Program-made: the position numbers and the translations under genes | Source: an uncultured Acinetobacter sp. | GTDB lineage: Bacteria > Pseudomonadota > Gammaproteobacteria > Pseudomonadales > Moraxellaceae | Assembly (NCBI GenBank): GCA_900766635.1 | Contig: CAAFWA010000286.1 | Coordinates: 1 to 10,008 of the forward strand | Direction of reading: 5' to 3' | DNA: 10,008 nt | Shown here: in pieces, positions 1 through 6,220 of the stretch | How positions within the stretch are numbered: the stretch's first letter is position 1 | Layout of the letters: every line of letters begins with the position of its first letter | Notes under the pieces: model-generated | What the model was told of the DNA's origin: nothing | What the model saw: only the letters and a program-made list of their open reading frames with translations | Databases searched by the model: none

Positions 1-709
1 CTTGTAACTCAGTGCCCTCAAAACCTAAATCTGCTGCATCTAAGAAAATTGTGGGAATACCGGCATTAATAAAGGTAGCTTTTAACGTCCCAATCTCAGG
101 CACCTCAAATTGATCAACGACATTGCCTGTTGGGAACATCGCTCCACCATCTTCGCCATCATCGGCTGGGTCTAAAAATTCAATTTGAACTTCGGCTGCA
201 GGAAAAGTCACACCATCGAGTTCAAAGTCACCTGTTTCTTGGACTTGGCCATGGGTGATCGGCACATGAGCCACAATAGTTTTTCCAATATTTTTTTGCC
301 AAATCTGCACCGTACAGATGCCATTTTCGGGAATCTTGGTGCTGTCGACTAGACCCTGACGAATCGCAAAGGCACCAACTGCAGCAGTTAAATTGCCACA
401 GTTACCACTCCAATCGACAAACGGCTGATCAATTGAGACTTGGCCAAACAGATAGTCTACATCGTGATTCGGTTGCTCACTTTTAGCGACAATCACTGTT
501 TTACTGGTACTCGATGTTGCCCCACCCATCCCATCAATTTGTTTGCCATAAGGGTCTGGACTACCAATGACACGTAATAAAATTTGGTCACGAATACGAC
601 CTGGCACTTGTGCAGCTTCGGGTAAATCTTCAAGTTTAAAAAATACACCTTTACTGGTTCCACCGCGCATATAGGTTGCAGCAATCTTTACTTGTGGCGC
701 ATGGGTCAT
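1..709 (-). CDS. prpF: PrpF, 2-methylaconitate cis-trans isomerase (AcnD-accessory protein), partial
   Basis: Reading the minus strand from the ATG at 709 gives 236 codons before the left edge cuts the gene; the family is about 395 residues, so roughly the N-terminal 60% is present. PrpF isomerises 2-methylaconitate in the AcnD-dependent methylcitrate cycle, a cytosolic route from propionyl-CoA to pyruvate and succinate. Family signatures visible are YMRGGTSKG (13-21), GSPDPYGKQIDGMGG (49-63), SSTSK (66-70) and SGNCGNLTAAVG (101-112). K70 and C104 appear to match the two residues (K73, C107) that I recall as functionally important in the Shewanella protein. The start is supported by AAGGAA (724-719 on the minus strand) nine bases upstream. 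The gene lies divergent from the permease, so nothing is cotranscribed upstream of it; acnD and prpC are not in the window. PrpF belongs to the diaminopimelate-epimerase-like fold, but the motifs favour PrpF strongly. Confidence 0.93.
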   Translation of the reverse strand, partial: MTHAPQVKIAATYMRGGTSKGVFFKLEDLPEAAQVPGRIRDQILLRVIGSPDPYGKQIDGMGGATSSTSKTVIVAKSEQPNHDVDYLFGQVSIDQPFVDWSGNCGNLTAAVGAFAIRQGLVDSTKIPENGICTVQIWQKNIGKTIVAHVPITHGQVQETGDFELDGVTFPAAEVQIEFLDPADDGEDGGAMFPTGNVVDQFEVPEIGTLKATFINAGIPTIFLDAADLGFEGTELQ

Positions 710-751
710 TGTTGTATGTTCCTTATCATCATTGTTATTGGCAGCTTAAAG

Positions 752-782
752 GCTGAAAATTAAGCATACTGAATTTTTCAGC
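752..782. repeat. Inverted repeat in the prpF leader
   Basis: GCTGAAAA at 752-759 is matched exactly by TTTTCAGC at 775-782 (eight-base arms, 15-base spacer). The right arm is also part of a shorter dyad, CTGAA-TTT-TTCAG (769-781). The site lies 43-73 bases upstream of the prpF ATG, probably within its 5' leader if transcription starts near 799. It could be an operator with overlapping half-sites or an RNA hairpin; AT-rich arms make chance occurrence possible. Confidence 0.3.
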
Positions 783-792
783 AAATAATATC

Positions 793-811
793 TACTTAGG
801 ACTTAAGTATA
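793..811 (-). promoter_or_regulatory. Candidate prpF promoter overlapped by a palindrome
   Basis: TACTTA-GGACT-TAAGTA (793-809) is an inverted repeat with perfect six-base arms. The minus-strand hexamer TATACT (811-806) matches five of six bases of a sigma-70 -10 box and overlaps the palindrome, which would place the transcription start inside it, near 799. I see no good -35 hexamer at 16-18 bases. A regulator bound there would block transcription; this is inference from position only. Confidence 0.3.
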
Positions 812-937
812 AAAAATCAACATCTGGTATTTTTTGTAAAAAGCATAAATTTGCTCGACAACACATTCAATAAAATTAATATATTGATTCAACTAATGTT
901 TATTGCAAACCTAAAACCAATATTTTTTTATTAAACA

Positions 938-943
938 TATAAT
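938..943 (+). promoter_or_regulatory. Candidate -10 box for the permease
   Basis: A perfect TATAAT lies 85 bases upstream of the TTG start. The base stretch 16-18 positions upstream does not resemble TTGACA, so this would be either an activator-dependent promoter or a chance match in AT-rich DNA. If real, the leader is about 79 bases and includes the hairpin at 968-980. Confidence 0.3.
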
Positions 944-967
944 AAAAATTCATCATTTATACCGTAC

Positions 968-980
968 TAGGCGAAGCCTA
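968..980 (+). repeat. Small hairpin in the permease leader
   Basis: TAGGC-GAA-GCCTA forms a perfect five-base stem with a three-base loop, a locally GC-rich island in very AT-rich DNA, 48 bases before the permease start. It has no T-run after it, so it is not a terminator. It may stabilise the leader RNA or be an operator dyad. Confidence 0.3.
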
Positions 981-1028
981 AACGATCTATTACAATCAAA
1001 TGACTTATCTATTGTCGGGCTGAATACT

Positions 1029-2387
1029 TTGAATAATGAGTCTTCGCAACTTCAGCGTGGCTTAAAGAACCGTCATATCCAACTCATCGCCATGGGCGGC
1101 GCAATTGGTACTGGCTTGTTTTTAGGTTCCGCACAGGTGATCCAATCTGCAGGTCCGTCCATTATTTTGGGCTATGCCATTGGTGGTTTTATTGCATTTT
1201 TAATTATGCGTCAATTGGGCGAGATGATCGTGCATGAACCTGTGGCAGGTTCGTTTAGTCATTTTGCTTATAAATACTGGGGCAAATTCCCAGGCTTTTT
1301 AGCCGGTTGGAACTATTGGATTTTATATATCTTAGTGGCAATGACCGAGCTCACTGCTGTAGCCAAATACATCAATTATTGGTGGCCGCATATTCCAGCA
1401 TGGGCATCGGTTTTGTTTTTCTTTATTGTGATTACCTTAATTAATTTAGGTAATGTGAAGTTCTATGGTGAGTCAGAGTTTTGGCTTTCGATCATTAAAG
1501 TGACTGCTGTTATTTCGATGATTGTGTTTGGGGTTTATTTACTGTTTACTGCTGATGCAAATTCAACCGCTGCCTTTAGTAACTTGTGGACCGCAGGTGG
1601 CTTCTTCCCAAATGGGTTTGAGGGCTTATTTTATATGCTCGCTTTCTTAATGTTTGCCTTTGGCGGCATTGAGCTCATTGGTATGGCAGCTGCAGAAGCC
1701 AAAGACCCTAAAACGACGATTCCCAAAGCCATTAACCAAGTGGTGTTTCGTATTTTAGTGTTCTACGTAGGTGCTTTAACGATTTTATTATCGCTTGTGC
1801 CTTGGAATCAGCTTGAATTAGGTGGCTTAGATAAAAGTCCATTCGTGATGATCTTTAGTCAATTGGGCATTGATTGGGCAGCACATTTACTCAACTTTAT
1901 TATTTTAACTGCGGCACTGTCTGTTTATAACAGTGGCATGTATGCCAACAGCCGTATGCTCTTTGGTCTTGCTCAGCAAGGTAATGCACCTCAAATCTTT
2001 AACAAAGTCAATCGACAAGGTGTACCTGTTGCTGCGGTATTGTTCTCGGCTGCTTTAATTTTTGGCTGTGTGTTACTCAACTACTTTGTACCCGAAGATG
2101 CGTTAAGCCACTTAATTTACATTGTCGTTGGTGCTTTGGTTCTCAATTGGGCCATGATTAGCCTCACTCACTTTAAGTTTATTCAAGCCATGAAAAAAGT
2201 AGGTCAAGCTACCTCTTTCCCTGCTCTGTTCTCACCATTTGGTAACTTCTTAGTCTTGAGCTTTATTGGCGTGATTTTATACATCATGTGGACACAAGGC
2301 TTTAAAGAATCGGTGCTTATGTTACCTATTTGGATTATTGGCATGTGGATTTTCTTTAAGTTCTTAAAGCCAAATCCAAAAATCTAA
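1029..2387 (+). CDS. aroP: APC-family amino acid permease, AroP-like (probable aromatic amino acid transporter)
   Basis: This 452-residue inner-membrane protein belongs to the amino acid-polyamine-organocation superfamily and should import amino acids by proton symport through about 12 membrane segments. Visible signatures include QRGLKNRHIQLIAMGGAIGTGLF (N-terminus; the GAIGTGLF part at 24-31 is the substrate-binding TM1 break), ELTAVAKY (107-114), FGGIELIGMAAAEAKDP (211-227) and NSRMLFGLAQQGNAP further on. ELTAVAKY, the NSRMLFGLAQQGNAP block and the length match E. coli AroP (457 residues) as I remember it better than ProY or CycA, so aromatic substrates are likely but not proven. The start is a TTG: the next methionine, residue 22, would delete the conserved N-terminus, and no in-frame ATG lies upstream. 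No strong Shine-Dalgarno precedes it (only GGG at 1017-1019), suggesting modest translation. It is monocistronic, ending at its own terminator. Confidence 0.88.
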   Translation: MNNESSQLQRGLKNRHIQLIAMGGAIGTGLFLGSAQVIQSAGPSIILGYAIGGFIAFLIMRQLGEMIVHEPVAGSFSHFAYKYWGKFPGFLAGWNYWILYILVAMTELTAVAKYINYWWPHIPAWASVLFFFIVITLINLGNVKFYGESEFWLSIIKVTAVISMIVFGVYLLFTADANSTAAFSNLWTAGGFFPNGFEGLFYMLAFLMFAFGGIELIGMAAAEAKDPKTTIPKAINQVVFRILVFYVGALTILLSLVPWNQLELGGLDKSPFVMIFSQLGIDWAAHLLNFIILTAALSVYNSGMYANSRMLFGLAQQGNAPQIFNKVNRQGVPVAAVLFSAALIFGCVLLNYFVPEDALSHLIYIVVGALVLNWAMISLTHFKFIQAMKKVGQATSFPALFSPFGNFLVLSFIGVILYIMWTQGFKESVLMLPIWIIGMWIFFKFLKPNPKI

Positions 2388-2394
2388 TCCCACT

Positions 2395-2429
2395 AAAAAG
2401 TTATTGCTTAGGCAATAACTTTTTTTTTG
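2395..2429 (+). terminator. Rho-independent terminator of the permease
   Basis: The sequence AAGTTATTGC (2398-2407), loop TTAG, GCAATAACTT (2412-2421) forms a perfect ten-base stem, extended by flanking A and T runs, and ends in an unbroken T tract to 2428. It begins eight bases after the permease stop codon and separates it from the tRNA gene. Confidence 0.9.
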
Positions 2430-2456
2430 CTAAAAATTCACGTACATTAATCCTGC

Positions 2457-2532
2457 GCGCCTTTAGCTTAATTGGATAGAGCAGTTGCCTCCTAAGCGAC
2501 CGGCGTGGGTTCGACTCCCGCAAGGCGCACCA
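2457..2532 (+). tRNA. tRNA-Arg (anticodon CCU)
   Basis: A complete 76-base cloverleaf with encoded CCA. The acceptor stem GCGCCTT (2457-2463) pairs with AAGGCGC (2522-2528), followed by discriminator A and CCA (2530-2532). The D arm is GCTT/GAGC, the anticodon stem GTTGC/GCGAC (2484-2488/2496-2500) encloses loop CTCCTAA with anticodon CCT at 2491-2493, and the T arm is GTGGG-TTCGACT-CCCGC. It decodes the rare arginine codon AGG. Arg-CCU tRNA genes are frequent integration sites in enterobacteria, but both flanks here are host-type sequence and I see no repeat of the 3' end downstream. Confidence 0.97.
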
Positions 2533-2643
2533 TGGCTCTTTTAAGACTTATCGCTAATATCTGATCGATATTCCCTGACCTTTTTTTATGCTAACCTTGT
2601 CACAATTTTTCATTAAAATAATGGCATAAGCAAGGATTTGAGC

Positions 2644-4401
2644 ATGATTCAGGACTATATTCCCTATGAATTAAGATCAGTCGTTACGCAAATCGACCCG
2701 CAATTAGATCTATATTGGCAACATAATCTACAGCAGATTTTCTCACAAATCGAACCTGAACAACGTGATCGTATTTATCGACAGATCCTGATTCGTAAAA
2801 ACATCAAATGGAATGCCGATCAAAATAGCTTTGAGGCTCGCCCTAGCCTACCTTTTGAAGAAGTGGTCGAGAGTATTGTCCATGCTGGCATGAAAAACTT
2901 AGCGCAAAAAATTCTAAAGTCTTTAGATGAACTCAAAAAATATCAATCAGCGCTTGAAATTGCCAACTACTTAGAAAGTGTTTTAGCTCAGCTCAATAAA
3001 ATTAATGTTGAAGAAAATATTCACTTACAGCAAAACAAACTGCAACTTCGTGAAAGCTTTATTTACAGTGCAGCTCAGATTGTCCGTCATAAATCAGACA
3101 TTGAATTACCTAACAATCATCGCGGCTTAACCCCGGATATCTTTAAATGCTTTGTCTGTGAAGTCTTCTTAAAACAACAACTGCTTCATTTTTATTTTAA
3201 AACTTTACGTGGTCGCCAACTGCAACAACAGCCCCATGCTTTATTAAAAGACTTTTTACAAACGCAACAAAAATTACGCCAACTCGAAGTGATTAAAACC
3301 TCACGCTATATTTTTGCTTTGGCGCAAAGTGATGATCCTGATGTCAATCCATTTTCAGTGAGACGTTTTTTAAGCGAAGAACGTTTACCTTTAAGTGATA
3401 ATATTTACTTACATGCTGCGATCTTAGACTTGGCGCAATTGACCCAAACTGAGCATCAAGAGATCTTCGAGTGGCAAGTGACGCGCATTGTGACGGTAGA
3501 AAAACAAATTGGCCAACATATCATTGAGTTTGTGAATAAACTTGAACAAGTTAACAATGAACGTTTATTGCCTTTATTACTCAAGCCTTTAGATACCTCA
3601 GGCTTAGTCATTGAAAAAGTAATTCAAAAACGCCTGCTCTCGTTTGAAAAAGAATTCGCGATTTGTATTTTAGAGCCTATTCAACATGCGCTGCGTCATC
3701 AAGCCTCGCATATTGATGAAATGGATTATCTCTATATGAGTACGCGTCAGATTATGGGTGATATTTTAGGCTATTTCTACGACTTCCAATCTCAAGCAGG
3801 CGTGATGTTTGATAGCCAAGCCGATCAATTTGCTGCACGTTTAAAATCATATTTGGCCCTACATGAAAAACGTCGTAATCAAGTCTTCGCATTATTAACA
3901 GACGAAGATTGGCAGCATTATCATGAAATGATGCTCAAACCCTTAGAAAGCTTAAACTTAACGGTTCGTAGTGCACTCAATGAATATCGTGAGCATTATC
4001 GTCAGCTCAAAGACTTACAACGCAGCCTAGATAAAGAAACTCAGTCGTTTTTGGGTAAGATCTTTAAACGCTCGCAAAAAACCCAAGAGCAAATTGAAGC
4101 GCTCAAACATCAAGCCTTTAATGCTCGCCAAAATGCCTATCTCGATATTGTACGTATTCCAAAACAATATCCGAATATGACCGTGTATTTAGAATTTGAG
4201 TCATTAATTTCGATTAATGATAAAGAGCGTCACTATGCCTTTGCTGTCGGTGATAATGGTGTGACCCACTTACCTCTGTTAGTGCAATTGCCTGAAGATC
4301 GAGGTTTAATCAATTTACAAGAAATCCATCAGCATCTTGATTTTGATTTAAAATTGGCGAGCCAAAAATGGTCAGATTATGAACTCGATGAGAGTGCTTA
4401 A
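2644..4401 (+). CDS. Hypothetical protein, 585 residues, soluble, mostly helical
   Basis: I do not recognise this protein. An in-frame TTG exists at 2638, but AAGGA (2632-2636) would lie one base from it and seven bases from the ATG at 2644, so the ATG is chosen. There is no signal peptide and no membrane segment, so it should be cytosolic. The composition is rich in Q, L, K, E and H and looks almost entirely alpha-helical from residue 1 to about 500. Residues 440-495 (around KDLQRSLDKETQSFLGKIFK) look coiled-coil forming. The tail, about 511-573, changes character to alternating hydrophobic strands (TVYLEFESLISI, YAFAVGDNGV, LPLLVQLP), suggesting a small beta-containing C-terminal domain. 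Only three cysteines are evident (169, 172, 341), two as CFVC. It lies alone between the tRNA and the first fadL paralogue, with no operon partner. Codon use and base composition look native. It is probably a conserved genus-level hypothetical. Confidence 0.85.
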   Translation: MIQDYIPYELRSVVTQIDPQLDLYWQHNLQQIFSQIEPEQRDRIYRQILIRKNIKWNADQNSFEARPSLPFEEVVESIVHAGMKNLAQKILKSLDELKKYQSALEIANYLESVLAQLNKINVEENIHLQQNKLQLRESFIYSAAQIVRHKSDIELPNNHRGLTPDIFKCFVCEVFLKQQLLHFYFKTLRGRQLQQQPHALLKDFLQTQQKLRQLEVIKTSRYIFALAQSDDPDVNPFSVRRFLSEERLPLSDNIYLHAAILDLAQLTQTEHQEIFEWQVTRIVTVEKQIGQHIIEFVNKLEQVNNERLLPLLLKPLDTSGLVIEKVIQKRLLSFEKEFAICILEPIQHALRHQASHIDEMDYLYMSTRQIMGDILGYFYDFQSQAGVMFDSQADQFAARLKSYLALHEKRRNQVFALLTDEDWQHYHEMMLKPLESLNLTVRSALNEYREHYRQLKDLQRSLDKETQSFLGKIFKRSQKTQEQIEALKHQAFNARQNAYLDIVRIPKQYPNMTVYLEFESLISINDKERHYAFAVGDNGVTHLPLLVQLPEDRGLINLQEIHQHLDFDLKLASQKWSDYELDESA

Positions 4402-4509
4402 AATTACAAAACTAAACGGTCATTTTTTACACTTTAGACTACTTTTTTGTGTGTTAAGTTTATCATTATCGACTTCATGAAGAAGTGATCTCATAACAAC
4501 AAAGAAAGA

Positions 4510-4522
4510 CAGTCTAAGACTG
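4510..4522 (+). repeat. Hairpin just upstream of the first fadL ribosome binding site
   Basis: CAGTC-TAA-GACTG is a perfect five-base inverted repeat ending six bases before the Shine-Dalgarno AAGGAA (4529-4534), which itself sits six bases from the ATG at 4541. A second palindrome, CTTCATGAAG, lies at 4473-4482. They may be leader structure or operator dyads; neither is strong enough to assign. I see no convincing promoter hexamers in 4402-4540. Confidence 0.3.
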
Positions 4523-4540
4523 CATGATAAGGAATATGCT

Positions 4541-5902
4541 ATGCCACTAAAAAAACTGACCGTTGCCCTTTGCTTATTGGGTTTACCTTTGAGTACATTT
4601 GCTGCAGCTTTAGATCGTTCGGGTCAATCGATTGCCGGTTTTTTACAACCCAATAATTACTTTGAAGCTGGGATCAGTATTTTAGATCCTGATGTCTCAG
4701 GGCGAGATACCTCAGGTAATCAAACTGGCGATATGGCAGGCGATTACTATTTCCCACATGCTGTATTGAAATTACAACCTACGGACAAATTCTCAATCGG
4801 CTTAATCTATGATCAGCCCTTTGGTGCAGATGCCGAATACAGCGGACGGAATAATTTTGTCAGTACTGCATCTGATGGCATTTTACCTGCCACAGGATTA
4901 ACCAATAATTTACCTGTAGTAACAGGCGCGCCCGACCAAGTGGTCAATGGTGTCCCTCTCAAATTTGATGCCAATGGTAATCCTGTCGCTATTGCGCTTA
5001 ATAATGCGACCACAGGAGGTACATCGGTTGAAGTGCATACCCAAAACTTAAATTTACTCATGGGCTATCAACCGAATCAACATTGGAATTTTTACGGTGG
5101 TGTGGTTTATCAAACCTTAAAAGCAGATGTTCAACTGCGTGGTAATGCTTATAGCTTATTTAATGGCTATGAGCTTGATGTGCCTGAAGACAGTGCTGTG
5201 GGTTGGCTTGCAGGCTTTGCCTATCAAATTCCTGAAATTGCACTTAAAGCTTCACTCACCTATCGTTCTGAAATTGAGCATGAGTTTACAGCCCGCGAAA
5301 ATATGCCTCTAGTCCCTGCGATGGGGGCATTATTGGTTAATCAAGACGTGATTAGTCCTGAACAAGTGGCTAATTTAGGCAAAGCGGGTAAAAGTAAGGC
5401 CACCACACCACAATCTGTCAATTTAGACTTGCAAACGGGCATCATGGCAGACACTGTAGCCTTTGCGAATGTGCGCTGGGTCAATTGGCAAGATTTTTAT
5501 ATGCGACCACATCAATTTGGTCAACTTTCTGAATTAGCAGGGGGTTTATTGCAGAGTCTTGGTAAACCCAATGGCTTTAACTTAGTCGATTACTCTAAAG
5601 ATCAATGGTCTGCCAATGTGGGCGTTGGTCGTAAAATGAATGACAAATGGGCAGGGAATGTCTCTTTAGGTTGGGACTCTGGTGCAGGCAATCCCGTGAC
5701 CACGTTAGGTCCAACTGAAGGGTTTTGGAATGTGGGATTAGGCGTACAATATAGCCCAACCCCAAGCTCCTTTATTGCAGGTGGCGTGAAATATTTATGG
5801 CTTGGCGATGCCAAAGCCCAAACCGGTGCACATTCTGCGGCAGGTCAATTTAGTGATAACAATGCTATCGCATATGGTTTAAGACTTGGCCAACGTTTCT
5901 AA
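4541..5902 (+). CDS. FadL/OmpP1-family outer-membrane long-chain fatty acid channel (paralogue 1)
   Basis: This 453-residue protein is an outer-membrane beta-barrel of the FadL (toluene_X/OmpP1) family, which passes hydrophobic compounds, classically long-chain fatty acids, across the outer membrane. A signal peptide is clear: KK at 4-5, a hydrophobic core to about 18, and cleavage after A21 to leave AALDRSGQ. The short N-terminal plug (LDRSGQSIAGFLQPNNY, 24-40) is followed by barrel strands, with conserved DYYFP (68-72), DQPFGADAEY (91-100), YRSEIEH (241-247), TTPQSVNLDLQTG (288-300) and DQWSANVGVGRK (354-365). The C-terminus, GLRLGQRF, ends in phenylalanine as BAM-assembled barrels do. Residues 105-160, rich in G, N, P and T, form an extra loop absent from the next gene. 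AAGGAA six bases upstream supports the start. The substrate is inferred; such proteins also take up alkanes or aromatics. Confidence 0.93.
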   Translation: MPLKKLTVALCLLGLPLSTFAAALDRSGQSIAGFLQPNNYFEAGISILDPDVSGRDTSGNQTGDMAGDYYFPHAVLKLQPTDKFSIGLIYDQPFGADAEYSGRNNFVSTASDGILPATGLTNNLPVVTGAPDQVVNGVPLKFDANGNPVAIALNNATTGGTSVEVHTQNLNLLMGYQPNQHWNFYGGVVYQTLKADVQLRGNAYSLFNGYELDVPEDSAVGWLAGFAYQIPEIALKASLTYRSEIEHEFTARENMPLVPAMGALLVNQDVISPEQVANLGKAGKSKATTPQSVNLDLQTGIMADTVAFANVRWVNWQDFYMRPHQFGQLSELAGGLLQSLGKPNGFNLVDYSKDQWSANVGVGRKMNDKWAGNVSLGWDSGAGNPVTTLGPTEGFWNVGLGVQYSPTPSSFIAGGVKYLWLGDAKAQTGAHSAAGQFSDNNAIAYGLRLGQRF

Positions 5903-5926
5903 TCTTTTTAGCCTTAGATTCTCTCC

Positions 5927-5961
5927 TACCGAATCAAGTGAATGCTTGATTCGGTATTTTT
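5927..5961 (+). terminator. Rho-independent terminator after fadL paralogue 1
   Basis: TACCGAATCAAG (5927-5938), loop TGAATG, CTTGATTCGGTA (5945-5956) is a perfect twelve-base stem followed by TTTTT. It begins 24 bases after the stop codon, so the two fadL paralogues are probably transcribed separately or with strong attenuation between them. Confidence 0.88.
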
Positions 5962-6220
5962 ATACACTTATAAATTAATTGCTTAAATTTAACACACTCA
6001 AAAAATTAACAACTTTTAGCTCAATCCAATCCAAAAAATAGCCGGTTTGTTGTTAAAAATCAGTTTAATAGAAAATTACGTTTTTATTTATTTCGCTGCA
6101 ATTTAGCTCTATTTTTCTTCAATCTAGCCACAAGGTTAATTTTTAAAGTATTTACTCTTTTTTTAATTGTGGTAGTTTTCATCCAAATTTAACTTACCGT
6201 TTTTATCAAGGATGAGACCT
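5962..6220 (+). other. AT-rich upstream region of fadL paralogue 2
   Basis: No gene is supported in this spacer (the full gap from 5903 to 6220 is 318 bases including the preceding terminator). It should contain the promoter of the second fadL gene, but AT-rich sequence makes hexamer calls unreliable and I make none. TTAACAAC (6006-6013) is matched by GTTGTTAA (6049-6056), an eight-base inverted repeat with a 35-base spacer, and TTTAGCTC occurs at 6015-6022 and 6102-6109; both may be chance. The ribosome binding site AAGGA is at 6208-6212. Confidence 0.5.

Larger units (their letters stand above)
710..1028. other. Divergent AT-rich intergenic region between prpF and the permease
   Basis: This 319-base stretch carries no supportable ORF. 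It must hold the promoters of both flanking divergent genes. It contains a CTGAA-type inverted repeat (752-782), a palindrome overlapping a TATACT box facing prpF (793-811), a perfect TATAAT facing the permease (938-943) and a small hairpin in the likely permease leader (968-980). These are listed separately. The remainder is AT-rich with long A and T runs and shows nothing else I can name. Confidence 0.6.

Noticed and set aside
2457..2532. tRNA-Arg(CCU) as an attachment site of an integrated element
   Set aside because: The downstream flank holds no integrase gene and no copy of the tRNA 3' end, and base composition does not change; the next genes look like host genes.
2556..2572. AATATC-TGATC-GATATT hairpin as the tRNA terminator
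   Set aside because: The stem is short and AT-only apart from one pair, and the T-run begins eight bases after it; too weak to call.
2638..2643. TTG at 2638 as start of the 585-residue protein
   Set aside because: The ribosome binding site AAGGA ends one base before it; the ATG at 2644 has correct spacing.
4813..5061. Minus-strand reading frame of 82 codons inside fadL paralogue 1
   Set aside because: It lies wholly antisense to a convincing gene, has no ribosome binding site of note and its protein resembles nothing; a coding shadow. The other short frames inside prpF, fadL, thrH and cysH were left out for the same reason.
6006..6056. TTAACAAC / GTTGTTAA inverted repeat upstream of fadL paralogue 2 as an operator
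   Set aside because: Arms are AT-rich and 35 bases apart, within a spacer where such matches are expected by chance; kept only as a note in the intergenic entry.
6212..6220. ATG at 6212 as start of the second fadL paralogue
   Set aside because: It overlaps the Shine-Dalgarno itself; the ATG at 6221 has eight-base spacing and aligns with paralogue 1.
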